NCBI GenBank assembly: GCA_017849615.1
Contig: JAFIGS010000029.1
Coordinates: 1 to 64,000 of the forward strand
Length of the DNA: 64,000 bases
Source of the DNA: Pseudolabrys sp.
Lineage (GTDB): Bacteria; Pseudomonadota; Alphaproteobacteria; Rhizobiales; Xanthobacteraceae
Reading direction: 5' to 3'
The position numbers and the translations under genes are program-made. The notes below the pieces were generated by a model. The model was not told where the DNA came from and did no database searches. It was given only the letters and a program-made list of their open reading frames with translations. The stretch's first letter is position 1; each line of letters starts with the position of its first letter. Below, one piece after another: positions 42,599 through 50,847 of this stretch.

Positions 42599-42781
42599 AT
42601 GAACACGAATCTGTCTTCCGCGGCGCTGCGGCAATGGGCGGCGCGTTGCGACACGCGTTGCAAGGATCCGATGATCAGCGGCGAGGAGCACGAGCGCCTG
42701 ACGAAAATGCGCGATGGCCTGCTTGCGGTCGCCGAGGCGCAGGACTGGCTCGACGGCGTCGCCATGAAGCAGGCCAGCTAG
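42599..42781 (+). CDS. Small helical protein, unknown
   Basis: A 60-residue protein (MNTNLSSAALRQWAARCDTR, then ISGEEHERLTKMRDGLL). It is helical and rich in Arg/Ala/Glu with two cysteines, with no signal or membrane segment. A CGGGAG ribosome site precedes the ATG at 42599. No family is recognised. It is one of several tiny genes on the plus strand after the cold-shock gene. Confidence 0.5.
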   Translation: MNTNLSSAALRQWAARCDTRCKDPMISGEEHERLTKMRDGLLAVAEAQDWLDGVAMKQAS

Positions 42782-42795
42782 CGCCGTCAGATCGT

Positions 42796-42834
42796 ACCGC
42801 ATTGGCGTACGGCATTGGCGCACCGCATTCGCGT
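42796..42834. repeat. Three tandem 13-bp units
   Basis: ACCGCATTGGCGT (42796-42808), ACGGCATTGGCGC (42809-42821) and ACCGCATTCGCGT (42822-42834) are three imperfect direct copies just after the small gene ending at 42781. Confidence 0.7.
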
Positions 42835-42908
42835 GTGACCGACGCATGGCCGTACCTCCGTTATCTCTTTTCTTTCCAATTGATAGGCGGGCGCGCCAAA
42901 GCGCGCTT

Positions 42909-42944
42909 GCGATGGAACCCGAATCGGCCGCAAGGTTCCATCGC
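42909..42944. other. Perfect 11-bp inverted repeat
   Basis: GCGATGGAACC at 42909-42919 pairs exactly with GGTTCCATCGC at 42934-42944 around 14 bases. No T-run follows, so it is not a standard terminator; a site for a dimeric regulator or an RNA hairpin upstream of the gene at 43075 is possible. Confidence 0.5.
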
Positions 42945-43074
42945 CTCTTCAAGCCTTGCGCCGCTGCGTCGCGCGCCGAGGCCGGGCCGGGTCCTGACAA
43001 CGGCGCATCTTTGAAAGCCACCACCGCGGCCCGCGCCATGCGTGATCGGACCGCTGTCGCCGAAGGGGGCCGCC

Positions 43075-43248
43075 ATGCTTCTGTTGATGCGCGCGCTAGC
43101 GCAAAGTATCGATCAATCGCTCTACACCGCGCGCGAGCTCAAGCTCGAAACGGTGGAGCAACTGCTGGCGATGGCCAGCCTCGAGCTGTCGATGCGGCAG
43201 CAGTTGATCGACGAAAACGACACGCTCCTGCGCCGCCGTCCCTCATAA
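43075..43248 (+). CDS. Small amphipathic helical protein, unknown
   Basis: A 57-residue protein (MLLLMRALAQSIDQSLYTAR, then ETVEQLLAMASLELSMRQQL) of alternating hydrophobic and charged residues, probably a helical bundle or coiled coil. The start at 43075 follows GAAGGGGGCC. No signal peptide or recognised family. It is on the plus strand among other tiny genes. Confidence 0.5.
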   Translation: MLLLMRALAQSIDQSLYTARELKLETVEQLLAMASLELSMRQQLIDENDTLLRRRPS

Positions 43249-43319
43249 TCGTGTCGATCTTTTCTTCTTGTTAACCAAAACAAGGCACATCGGAATCTCC
43301 GGGGTTGGAGGATTCTGTA

Positions 43320-43673
43320 ATGCTTCTCAACGAAGAGACGTGTCCAGTACCTGAGTCCCTGCTTGGTCAGCTTTATCGCGTGACACCGCAAGGCCTGCCG
43401 GCGCTCATCGACGCGGTGCCGGCCAACACGCGCGCCATGCTCGCGGTCTACTGCTACCGGCGCTCGCATCTGGCGCCGCTTGGCGTCGCCATCGCCGCCT
43501 CCTGCGACGAAGGCGATCTCGCCGAGCACGGCGGCAATCTCGGCTCCGATCTGTTCAGCAAATCCCGCCAGGGATTGCGGGTGGCGGAAGTCCTGCCGTC
43601 GCAGCGCAAGAAGATCACCTTGTCGACGGGGCCGATCCGGCAACTGCCGCCGCTCGTGGACATCGACGACTGA
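43320..43673 (+). CDS. Hypothetical protein, 117 residues
   Basis: A soluble 117-residue protein with ESLLGQLYRVTPQGLPALID and YCYRRSHLAPLGVAIAASCD, and a C-terminal stretch ending PPLVDIDD. It lacks signal, membrane or known motifs. The ATG at 43320 is about 9 bases after a GGAGG ribosome site. Homologues appear to exist in Bradyrhizobium-like genomes, but I cannot name a family. A terminator follows at 43702. Confidence 0.6.
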   Translation: MLLNEETCPVPESLLGQLYRVTPQGLPALIDAVPANTRAMLAVYCYRRSHLAPLGVAIAASCDEGDLAEHGGNLGSDLFSKSRQGLRVAEVLPSQRKKITLSTGPIRQLPPLVDIDD

Positions 43674-43701
43674 TCTGGTGGCTGATGACAACACGATGAC
43701 G

Positions 43702-43732
43702 GGCCGGCGCCGCGCGCCGGCCTTTGTTTTTT
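43702..43732 (+). terminator. Rho-independent terminator
   Basis: GGCCGGCGC at 43702-43710 pairs with GCGCCGGCC at 43714-43722, followed by TTTGTTTTTT to 43732. It ends the small-gene group on the plus strand. Confidence 0.9.
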
Positions 43733-43909
43733 CGCGCATTGTCGTGACGACGCCTGCACTTGCCGCAACGCGATAGACGCTGGAGCGATTCCGCTTGTCA
43801 TAAAAGCTTGCCCGATCGGCCACCAGAGTTTCTTCACCTTGCCTTTCGGCCGCCATGGTTGCCCGCCATCGTCAGCGCCATCGACGAACGAAAGAACAAG
43901 GAGGCCTCC

Positions 43910-44116
43910 ATGCAGCTCAACTGCTATCTGCCGACGCTCTCCTCCATTCGCGCTTTCGGCACGCCGCTTGTCTGCGCCGCCTGCGGCGAGCGCCTGATCG
44001 CGCCGACGGCGTCCGCGTTCGTCGAAGGCGGCGAGATTCGCCACACCTGGGAATGCGAAGATTGCGGCGCCACCTCGCATTCGTCGATCTCGCTCGAGGA
44101 CGGCGAGCCGCGCTGA
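43910..44116 (+). CDS. Small zinc-ribbon protein
   Basis: A 68-residue protein with two CxxC pairs, VCAACGERL and WECEDCGATS, about 26 residues apart, which should bind one zinc ion. An AAGGAGG ribosome site precedes the ATG at 43910, so translation is likely strong. The remainder is hydrophilic with no signal peptide. Small ribbon proteins of this kind often bind nucleic acid or a protein partner; no specific role can be read. Confidence 0.72.
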   Translation: MQLNCYLPTLSSIRAFGTPLVCAACGERLIAPTASAFVEGGEIRHTWECEDCGATSHSSISLEDGEPR

Positions 44117-44212
44117 GCGCTCGCATCCGCCCCATTTAACGACTCGTTAACCACAGCCGGCCCACGGTGAATTTGTCGTTAAAGACGAGTCGCGACCGCG
44201 CTCAGGGGGCGC

Positions 44213-45271
44213 ATGCGCAATACGGACCACCATCGCCAGCGTGCGGACCATCCGCCGGATATTGACGAGCTGTCGGCGCGCTTGGCTGCGCTTGCCAACC
44301 GCATCGACACGCTCAATGACGGCCGGCGTCCGCAGGCGCGCGGCGCGGCGGCTCCTGCCCCGGCGACGAGCCGCCTGTGGCCGCGCTTGCCCGAGCCGGG
44401 CACCGACGCCGCCGGCAGCGCCGAGCCGCCGCCGCCCGTGCGCACCGTGCCCATGGGCGACCACCTCGAACGCATCGCCGAACTGACCGCCACGCGTGAC
44501 CGCCAGGCAGGCGAACTCCGCGAAGCCCGGGAACACCTGGAACGCCAGGCTCTCGCCATCGCCGCCTTGCGCGACCTCACGACCGAGCGCGACGGCGAAG
44601 TCGCCGACCTCACGCGCCGTCTCATGGAGGCGGAAGCCGATAAGGTGACGCTGGAATCGCAGCTCGCCTCCGCGCTGCGCGAGGCCAACAATTCGCTGGT
44701 GCGGCTCACGGCCCATGAAGGCGCGCTGACCAACCGCGCCGCCGATCTCGCCGACGCCGAGCTTCTGATCGAGCATCTGCGCGCCGAGTTGGCCGCGGCG
44801 CAGGTCGCCGTCGCGACCCAGGTGGTCACGACCGAAGAGCGCGTCGAACGCCGCTTCGAGGCCGAACGTCATTCGCTCATCGCCAACAGCGAGCGGCGCC
44901 TCGCCGACCTCAACGCCCTGGTCGCCGAGCGCGACGGCCGCGTCGGTGCGCTCGAGCAGGACAAGGCGACTCTCGCCGGAGAAATCGAGGCATTGCGCAC
45001 CCTGCTTGACGACAGCCATGCCGAGCTGAACGCCGCCATCGAGACCGCCGCCGGCAAGGACAGCCACATCGCTTTCCTCGACACCATCATCAAGGTGACG
45101 CGCGATAACGCCGAGGCCACGCTCAAGGAATTGGTCGCGGAGTTCGACCGCGAGCGCGCCGCATTCGCCCGCGAGCGCGAGGAGCTTGTCGCCAAGGCTC
45201 AGATGGCGAGCGCGTTCCAGCAGGACATCGCCAAACTGCTGCCCCGCCTGCTCGAGCGCCGCGCCGCCTAG
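44213..45271 (+). CDS. Coiled-coil protein, unknown
   Basis: A 352-residue cytosolic protein. After a Pro/Ala/Arg-rich N-terminus with DIDELSARLAALANRID, most of the sequence from residue 75 is heptad-like coiled coil (EREHLERQ-type helices, LVRLTAHEGALTNRAADLAD, EAERHSLIANSERRLADL). No signal or catalytic motif is visible; such proteins may scaffold polar or cell-division factors. A CAGGGGG ribosome site precedes 44213. Its stop overlaps the convergent ceramidase-like gene within CTAG at 45268-45271. Confidence 0.65.
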   Translation: MRNTDHHRQRADHPPDIDELSARLAALANRIDTLNDGRRPQARGAAAPAPATSRLWPRLPEPGTDAAGSAEPPPPVRTVPMGDHLERIAELTATRDRQAGELREAREHLERQALAIAALRDLTTERDGEVADLTRRLMEAEADKVTLESQLASALREANNSLVRLTAHEGALTNRAADLADAELLIEHLRAELAAAQVAVATQVVTTEERVERRFEAERHSLIANSERRLADLNALVAERDGRVGALEQDKATLAGEIEALRTLLDDSHAELNAAIETAAGKDSHIAFLDTIIKVTRDNAEATLKELVAEFDRERAAFAREREELVAKAQMASAFQQDIAKLLPRLLERRAA

Positions 45272-45918
45272 CGCACGACCTCGCGCGGCGACAGCAGCGC
45301 GCCTCGCAGCAGCAAATACAGCACCAGGCCGTTGAGCGCGTGCCAGAGGAAATGGGTGCCGAGCGGCACCGCCGCGCATATCGACTGATCGACGCTGCGG
45401 AAGATGATCGAGGCCGCGAACACCGCCGCCGCCGCCAGCAGCATGCGCCGCGGCGCCGCCTCCCGCGTCAGGGAGCCGACGGCGAGCAGCGCCGCCAATG
45501 CCGGCAGATAGGCATGCGAGCCGTTCAGCGCGCCGCGCGGCACCACCAGCCCCAGGCCATAGCTGAGGAGGCCGAACGCAATCACCAGCATCGGCGCGAG
45601 CCACCGCGACAGCCCGAGAAAACGCCGCAGCGCCAGCCACAAATAGCCGTAGATGAAAACTGCGATCGGCACCGTATCGAACAGCGCCGCGCCGCGCGTC
45701 GCCACCGTGTGGAAGATAAAGGAGCCGATGCCGATGGCGAAGGTCACGGCGATAAGCGCCAGCGCCGGCCAGTCGCGGCCAGAGCGATCGCGCCACTGCA
45801 CGAAGGCGACGGCGGCGGCAATCAGAAACACCGCATTGGTGACGGCGTTGACCGGCTCGGCCCAGAATGAGGGGCCGAGCCGCTCGCAGTAGAGATCGAC
45901 GGGCGTTGACCAGTCCAC
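45268..45918 (-). CDS. Ceramidase-domain membrane protein
   Basis: A 216-residue membrane protein with six to seven helices, like the alkaline ceramidase / CrhA family. Motifs are DLYCERLGPSFWAEPVN near the N-terminus, GIGSFIFHT and a C-terminal DQSICAAVPLGTHFLWHALNG, whose Asp and His residues are candidates for the catalytic metal site. It starts at GTG 45918 after GGGAGAGA. Homologues hydrolyse ceramide-like lipids or act as membrane-stress sensors; which applies here is unknown. Its stop overlaps the coiled-coil gene. Confidence 0.82.
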   Translation of the reverse strand: MDWSTPVDLYCERLGPSFWAEPVNAVTNAVFLIAAAVAFVQWRDRSGRDWPALALIAVTFAIGIGSFIFHTVATRGAALFDTVPIAVFIYGYLWLALRRFLGLSRWLAPMLVIAFGLLSYGLGLVVPRGALNGSHAYLPALAALLAVGSLTREAAPRRMLLAAAAVFAASIIFRSVDQSICAAVPLGTHFLWHALNGLVLYLLLRGALLSPREVVR

Positions 45919-45933
45919 CGATCTCTCCCGCCT

Positions 45934-46920
45934 TTACTTGCGGACGATGCCGGCCTTGTCGACCACCATATTGAGGTTGGCGATGTCGTCCTTGAGGCGC
46001 TGCATCAGTTCGTCCGGGGTCGACGGCACGCCTTCGATAGAGAGCTTGGCGAGCTGCTCCTGCACGTCCTTCATCGCCAGCACTTCGCGGATCGCCGCGT
46101 TAAGCTTGTTCACGATCTCCTTCGGCGTGCCCTTGGGCGCGAAGATGCCGTTCCACGAATAGACGCGGAAGCCCGGCATGCCCTGCTCCGCCGCGGTCGG
46201 CACGTCCGGGAACATCGTCGAGCGCTTGAGCGCCGCCGTGGCCAGCAGGCGGATATCGCCGGATTCGACCTGGCCTTTCACCGCCGGCGGGAAGTCGAGC
46301 ATCATCTGCACGTCATTGCGCAGCAGGCCGACGACGATGTCGGGCGAGCTCTTATACGGCACGATCACCACGTCGATGCCGGCGGCCGACTTGAAATACT
46401 CGCCGCCCAGATTCTGCGTCGAACCCGCGGTGATGGTGCCGACATTGATCTTGCCCGGATTGGCCTTCGCCGCCTTGAGCAGATCGCCGAGCGTCTTGAA
46501 CTCGGATTTGGCCGAAACCGCGAGCACGGCGTCGAACTGGCCCATGGTCGAGACCATCTCGAATTCCGTCAGCGGATCGAACGGCAGCTTCTTGAAGGTC
46601 GCGACCGCGGCCGCCGTGCCGTTGCTCAGCAGGCCGAGTGTGTAGCCGTCCGGCTGAGCGGTCGTCACCGCGCGCGCCGCGCTGATGCCGCCGGGGCCCG
46701 GCGTATTCTCGATGGCGAAACGCTGACCGAGCTTGTCCCCCAGCTTTTCGGCGACGATGCGCGCCGTGACGTCGCCGACGCCGCCGGCGCCAAACGGCAG
46801 CACGAGGCGGATCGGCTTCTCCGGCCACGCGGCCATCGCCTGCGGCGCGACGCCGATGACGGCGGCGGCCACGGCCGCGACGACAAAACCGCGACGCGCG
46901 CGGTCAAAACGCTTGGTCAT
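45934..46920 (-). CDS. Bug-type periplasmic solute-binding protein (TctC family)
   Basis: A 328-residue exported protein with a signal peptide ending near PQAMA. It follows the TctC/Bug pattern: PEKPIRLVLPFGAGGVGDV near residue 35 and LLSNGTAAAVATFKKLPFDP. These receptors bind small carboxylates or aromatics for tripartite tricarboxylate transporters. No TctA/TctB genes are adjacent, so the partner is elsewhere. It lies next to an amidohydrolase that may handle the same ligand. A GGAGGATTTG ribosome site precedes the start. Confidence 0.87.
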   Translation of the reverse strand: MTKRFDRARRGFVVAAVAAAVIGVAPQAMAAWPEKPIRLVLPFGAGGVGDVTARIVAEKLGDKLGQRFAIENTPGPGGISAARAVTTAQPDGYTLGLLSNGTAAAVATFKKLPFDPLTEFEMVSTMGQFDAVLAVSAKSEFKTLGDLLKAAKANPGKINVGTITAGSTQNLGGEYFKSAAGIDVVIVPYKSSPDIVVGLLRNDVQMMLDFPPAVKGQVESGDIRLLATAALKRSTMFPDVPTAAEQGMPGFRVYSWNGIFAPKGTPKEIVNKLNAAIREVLAMKDVQEQLAKLSIEGVPSTPDELMQRLKDDIANLNMVVDKAGIVRK

Positions 46921-46978
46921 TCAAATCCTCCAGATTTTCTTCGTCAGAATCTATGTGCCGGAACGTGAATGGTTCCGC

Positions 46979-47833
46979 TCAGAAACCATACAGCCGCGCC
47001 GGGTTGTCGACCAGCAAGCGTTGCTGCGCCTTGTCATTGACCGCGTAATGCGGAATGAGATCGACGAGATCGGCCTCGTCGCATTCGTGGGTCGCGTTGG
47101 GATGCGGGAAGTCCGTGCCCCACAGCACGCGCTCCGGATTGACCTCGACGAGAATGCGCGCGATCGGCGCCGCGCGGTTATAGGGCGGCATGTCGATGCG
47201 CTCGGCGCCGCAGACCTTGATCCAGCAATTGTCGAGACGCGCGAGTTTCACCAGGGCCCGCAGCGGCTCCTGATCGACGCCGGCCACGGCCGGCACGCGG
47301 CCCATGTGGTCCACGATGAACGGCAGCGGCAGACGCGCGATCATGGGCGACAGCGGCACGACGTCCGGCGCGTCGAGATGCAGCACGACATGCCAGCCGA
47401 GGCCCTTCACGCGGTCGATGACGCGCGTGAACACGCCCATGTCCGGCGAGCCGCCCAGATGCTTGACGAAGTTGAAGCGGACGCCGCGAACGCCGCCCTC
47501 GTGAAGCTTCTCGAAATCGGCGTCGGTGAAGCTGTCATCGGCGATGCAGACGCCGCGGTAGCGCTTGGGATCGGAGGCGATGCAGTCGAGCATCGCGCGG
47601 TTGTCGGTGCCGTGGCAGCTCGCCTGCACGATCACGGCGCGCGACACGCCGAGATGGTCGTGCAGCGCGCGCAGCGCCTCCTTGGGGGCGTCCTGCGGCG
47701 TGTAGCGGCGGTTCGGCGCGTAAGGGAACTTGTCGCCCGGCCCGAACACATGACAGTGCGCGTCGGTCGCCCCCGGCGGCAGCTTCATCCGCGGCCTACG
47801 CTTGTTTTCGATGAAGGTCAGATCATGGGGCAT
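46979..47833 (-). CDS. Amidohydrolase (2-pyrone-4,6-dicarboxylate hydrolase-like)
   Basis: A 284-residue TIM-barrel metal hydrolase of the amidohydrolase-2 group. Metal-binding candidates appear in GATDAHCHVFGPG, VLHLDAPD and GTDFPHPNATH. Overall it resembles 2-pyrone-4,6-dicarboxylate lactonase (LigI) and related enzymes of lignin-derived aromatic breakdown, but specificity cannot be fixed. A start at residue 16 (MKLPPGATD) is also possible. It is 58 bp before the Bug receptor gene in the same direction. Confidence 0.8.
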   Translation of the reverse strand: MPHDLTFIENKRRPRMKLPPGATDAHCHVFGPGDKFPYAPNRRYTPQDAPKEALRALHDHLGVSRAVIVQASCHGTDNRAMLDCIASDPKRYRGVCIADDSFTDADFEKLHEGGVRGVRFNFVKHLGGSPDMGVFTRVIDRVKGLGWHVVLHLDAPDVVPLSPMIARLPLPFIVDHMGRVPAVAGVDQEPLRALVKLARLDNCWIKVCGAERIDMPPYNRAAPIARILVEVNPERVLWGTDFPHPNATHECDEADLVDLIPHYAVNDKAQQRLLVDNPARLYGF

Positions 47834-47883
47834 GGGTCACGGCTCCGGTGCGTTCGTGGCGTGGCATAGCGAAGGGGAGCCGG

Positions 47884-49029
47884 TTACTCAACCTGACGCG
47901 CCGGCAGATCGCCTTTTTGCCACCCTTCCAGCACGGCGGCCCGGTATTCCGCGAAACGGCCGTCCTCGATCGCCGCGCGCATGCCGGCCGTCAGCGCCTG
48001 ATAATAGGCGATGTTGATGGTGGACAGCGTCACTTGCCCCAGCATCTCGTTGGCCTTGGTCAGGTGGTGCAGATACGCGCGGGAATAGGTTCGGGCCAGC
48101 GGATGCGGGCTTTCCTCATCGAGCGGGCGCGGGTCGTCGGCGTGGCGGGCGTTGGACAGGTTGATCTGGCCGAAGCGGGTGAAGGCCATGCCGTGGCGGC
48201 CGTTTCGCGTCGGCATCACGCAGTCGAACATATCAACGCCGCGCGCCACCGCCTCGAGGATATCGTGCGGCGTGCCGACACCCATCAGGTAGCGCGGCGC
48301 CTCCGCCGGCAGCACCGGCGTCGTCTCCTCGACCACCTTCAGCATCACCTCCTGCGGCTCGCCCACCGCCAGCCCGCCGATGGCGTAGCCGTGGAAGCCG
48401 ATACCGGTGAGCGCCCGGGCACTCTGCTGACGCAGGAGAATGTCGTCGCCGCCCTGTACGATGCCGAACAGGCCGTAGCCGTCGCGGGCATGGCCCTCGA
48501 AGGCACGCTTGCTGCGCTCGGCCCAGCGCACCGAGAGCTGCATGGCGCGCTCGATCTCCTCGCGGGAGGCCGGCAGCTTGAGGCATTCGTCGAGCTGCAT
48601 GGTGATATCGGTGCCGAGCAACGCCTGGATTTCGATCGAGCGCTCGGGCGTCAGTTCGTATTTGGTGCCGTCGATATGCGAGCGGAAGGTGACGCCCTGC
48701 TCGGTCAGCTTGCGCAAGGTCGCGAGCGACATGACCTGGAAGCCGCCGGAGTCGGTCAGGATCGGCCTGTCCCAGTTCATGAACTTGTGCAGGCCGCCGA
48801 GCGCGGCGACGCGCTCCGCGCCCGGCCGCAGCATCAGGTGATAGGTGTTGCCGAGCAGGATCTCCGCGCCCGTTCCCGCGACCGCTTCGGGATAAAGCCC
48901 TTTCACCGTGGCCTGGGTGCCGACCGGCATGAAGGCAGGGGTCTGCACCTGCCCATGCGGCGTCGTCACGGTGCCGCGCCGGGCCATGCCGTCGGTCTTG
49001 TGCAGGGCGAAGGAAAAGGGCTGGGACAT
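47884..49029 (-). CDS. tgt: Queuine tRNA-ribosyltransferase with altered zinc site
   Basis: A 381-residue enzyme exchanging guanine-34 for preQ1 in tRNAs with GUN anticodons. Catalytic residues are in place: DSGGFQVMS and the nucleophile region [13 protein letters not shown]. The usual C-terminal zinc site, CxCxxC followed by a histidine before xxNIxYY, is not: the segment reads [20 protein letters not shown] and STINIAYY, so all three cysteines and the histidine appear substituted. Whether this is a lineage trait or a loss of function needs alignment. It follows queA across a dispersed repeat and ends the coaD-PPIase-queA-tgt run. Confidence 0.9.
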   Translation of the reverse strand: MSQPFSFALHKTDGMARRGTVTTPHGQVQTPAFMPVGTQATVKGLYPEAVAGTGAEILLGNTYHLMLRPGAERVAALGGLHKFMNWDRPILTDSGGFQVMSLATLRKLTEQGVTFRSHIDGTKYELTPERSIEIQALLGTDITMQLDECLKLPASREEIERAMQLSVRWAERSKRAFEGHARDGYGLFGIVQGGDDILLRQQSARALTGIGFHGYAIGGLAVGEPQEVMLKVVEETTPVLPAEAPRYLMGVGTPHDILEAVARGVDMFDCVMPTRNGRHGMAFTRFGQINLSNARHADDPRPLDEESPHPLARTYSRAYLHHLTKANEMLGQVTLSTINIAYYQALTAGMRAAIEDGRFAEYRAAVLEGWQKGDLPARQVE

Positions 49030-49039
49030 TTATCTCTCT

Positions 49040-49141
49040 GTCATTCCGGGGCGCGAGTGCAACGAGCGAGCCCGGAATCCATAATCACCTACAGGGGTTA
49101 TGGATTCCGGGTCCAGTCCTATCGGGCTGTCCCGGAATGAC
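49040..49141. repeat. Dispersed palindromic repeat, long GTCATTCCGGG form
   Basis: Outer arms GTCATTCCGGG and CCCGGGAATGAC-like (49131-49141) enclose an inner palindrome CCCGGAATCCATAAT / TTATGGATTCCGGG. It lies between tgt and queA and overlaps the last codons of queA. A second long copy is at 50250-50344 and a short one at 27693-27734. Confidence 0.85.
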
Positions 49142-50240
49142 TCGGGGGGAACAGCAAACACGCATCGCCATATGAGTAGAACCGGTAACCGGTCTCGATG
49201 GCGTGGCGATAGGCCCGCTGCATGGTGTCGAGGCCCGCGAACGCGGAGACCAGCATGAACAGGGTCGAGCGTGGCAGGTGGAAATTGGTCATCATCAGGT
49301 CCACCGCCTTGAAGCGATAGCCCGGCGTGATGAAGATCGCGGTGTCGCCGGCGAACGCCTTGAGTTGGCCGTCATCGCCCGCCGCCGTCTCCAGCGTCCG
49401 CATCGCCGTCGAGCCGACCGCGACGATCCGTCCGCCTTTGGCACGCGCGGCGTTGAGCGCCTCGGCGGTCTCGGCGGTCAGGATGCCGAACTCGGCATGC
49501 ATCTTGTGCCCGGTCGTGTCGTCCGCCTTGACCGGGAGGAAGGTGCCGGCGCCGACGTGCAGGGTCACCTTGTGCAGGGCGACGCCGCGCTGTGCCAGCC
49601 GCGCCAGCAGGTCGGGCGTGAAATGGAGTCCGGCCGTGGGCGCCGCCACCGAGCCGTCCTCATGGGCAAAAATGGTCTGGTAGTCGGTTTTGTCCTGGGC
49701 GTCGGTCGGCCGCCTGGAGGCAATATAGGGCGGCAACGGCATGTCACCGCGCTCCTCGATAGCCTGATCGAGATGTGGTCCAGTCAAGGAAAATGAGAGG
49801 GTTACATCCCCTCCCTCATCTTTATGCAAAACTTGAGCATCGAGCTGGTCGAGGAAACAGACCCGCCCCTCGGAGCCGAACCGCAGCACATCGCCGACCT
49901 GAACCTTCTTGGCGCCGAGGATGAAAGCGCGCCAGGTCGAGCCGTCGATGCGCTTGTGCAAGGTGGCCTCGATCGAGGGTTCCACATCGCCCCGGCCGAT
50001 CCTCCGGCCCCTGAGCCGCGCGGCGATCACCTTGCTGTCGTTGACCACCAGGCAGTCGCCCGGCTGCAGCAGATCCGGCAGGTCGGCGATGGTACAGTCC
50101 TCGACCCCACCCGTGTGAAGGGTGCGCCCTCCCGCTCCGCCCGGCCGCACGACCATCAGCCGCGCGCTCTCGCGCGGGCAGGCAGGCCGCAGCGCGATGC
50201 GCTCGGGCGGCAGATCGAAGTCGAAGAGGTCGGTGCGCAT
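49119..50240 (-). CDS. queA: S-adenosylmethionine:tRNA ribosyltransferase-isomerase QueA
   Basis: A 373-residue enzyme converting 7-aminomethyl-7-deazaguanine in tRNA to epoxyqueuosine, using the ribosyl part of SAM. Family motifs include [14 protein letters not shown] at the N-terminus, [21 protein letters not shown] and [11 protein letters not shown]. The last residues (SHSGTAR) are read from the dispersed repeat at 49040-49141, so the C-terminus and stop come from repeat sequence. It precedes tgt in the same direction, the usual queuosine pairing. Confidence 0.95.
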   Translation of the reverse strand: MRTDLFDFDLPPERIALRPACPRESARLMVVRPGGAGGRTLHTGGVEDCTIADLPDLLQPGDCLVVNDSKVIAARLRGRRIGRGDVEPSIEATLHKRIDGSTWRAFILGAKKVQVGDVLRFGSEGRVCFLDQLDAQVLHKDEGGDVTLSFSLTGPHLDQAIEERGDMPLPPYIASRRPTDAQDKTDYQTIFAHEDGSVAAPTAGLHFTPDLLARLAQRGVALHKVTLHVGAGTFLPVKADDTTGHKMHAEFGILTAETAEALNAARAKGGRIVAVGSTAMRTLETAAGDDGQLKAFAGDTAIFITPGYRFKAVDLMMTNFHLPRSTLFMLVSAFAGLDTMQRAYRHAIETGYRFYSYGDACLLFPPSHSGTAR

Positions 50241-50249
50241 AGCTTATCC

Positions 50250-50344
50250 GTCATTCCAGGACCGCGCAGGAGCGCCGGGCCCGGAATCCATACTCCGCAG
50301 CGCTGGGATTATGGAGTCCGGGCTCGCTCGCGCCCCGGAATGAC
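50250..50344. repeat. Dispersed palindromic repeat, long form, second copy
   Basis: GTCATTCCAGG at 50250-50260 and CCCCGGAATGAC at 50333-50344 bound a nested palindrome CCCGGAATCCATA / TATGGAGTCCGGG-like. The layout matches the copy at 49040-49141, with a few mismatches. It lies between queA and the cytoplasmic PPIase gene. Confidence 0.82.
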
Positions 50345-50350
50345 AAGAGC

Positions 50351-50806
50351 TTACGCCCCCATCGTCGCCTTGACGATCTTGTCGGGGTCCTTGACCGGCT
50401 CGCCGCGCTTGATCTTGTCGACGTTGTCCATGCCCTCGATCACCTTGCCCCAGGCCGTGTATTGGCCGTCGAGGAAGGTGGCGTCGTCGAAGCAGATGAA
50501 GAACTGGCTGTCGCCCGAATCCGGGTTCGAGGCGCGGGCCATCGACACCGTGCCGCGTACATGCGGCTCCTTGTTGAACTCGGCCTTCAACTTCTGGCCG
50601 GAGCCGCCCATGCCGGTGCCCTGCGGGCAGCCGGTCTGCGCCATGAAGCCGTCGATGACGCGGTGAAAGACGATGCCGTCATAGAAGCCCTGCTTCACCA
50701 GTTCCTTGATGCGCGCGACATGGCCGGGCGCGAGGTCCGGGCGCATTTCGATGACGACATTGCCCTTGGTGGTTTCGAGCGTCAGCGTGTCTTCCGGTTT
50801 GGCCAT
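50351..50806 (-). CDS. Peptidylprolyl isomerase, cyclophilin type (cytoplasmic)
   Basis: A 151-residue cyclophilin without signal peptide (MAKPEDTLTLETTKG). The catalytic core shows GIVFHRVIDGFMAQTGCPQGTGMGG (F-H-R-V) and NSxxSQFFI-type GDSQFFICFDD. Catalyses proline cis-trans isomerisation in protein folding. The start at 50806 has AAGGAG seven bases upstream. It is downstream of the secreted paralogue (50848-51489) in the same direction and upstream of queA. Confidence 0.93.
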   Translation of the reverse strand: MAKPEDTLTLETTKGNVVIEMRPDLAPGHVARIKELVKQGFYDGIVFHRVIDGFMAQTGCPQGTGMGGSGQKLKAEFNKEPHVRGTVSMARASNPDSGDSQFFICFDDATFLDGQYTAWGKVIEGMDNVDKIKRGEPVKDPDKIVKATMGA

Positions 50807-50847
50807 AATCAGAAACTCCTTATCCCTGGGAAATCGAAGACGGCTCG

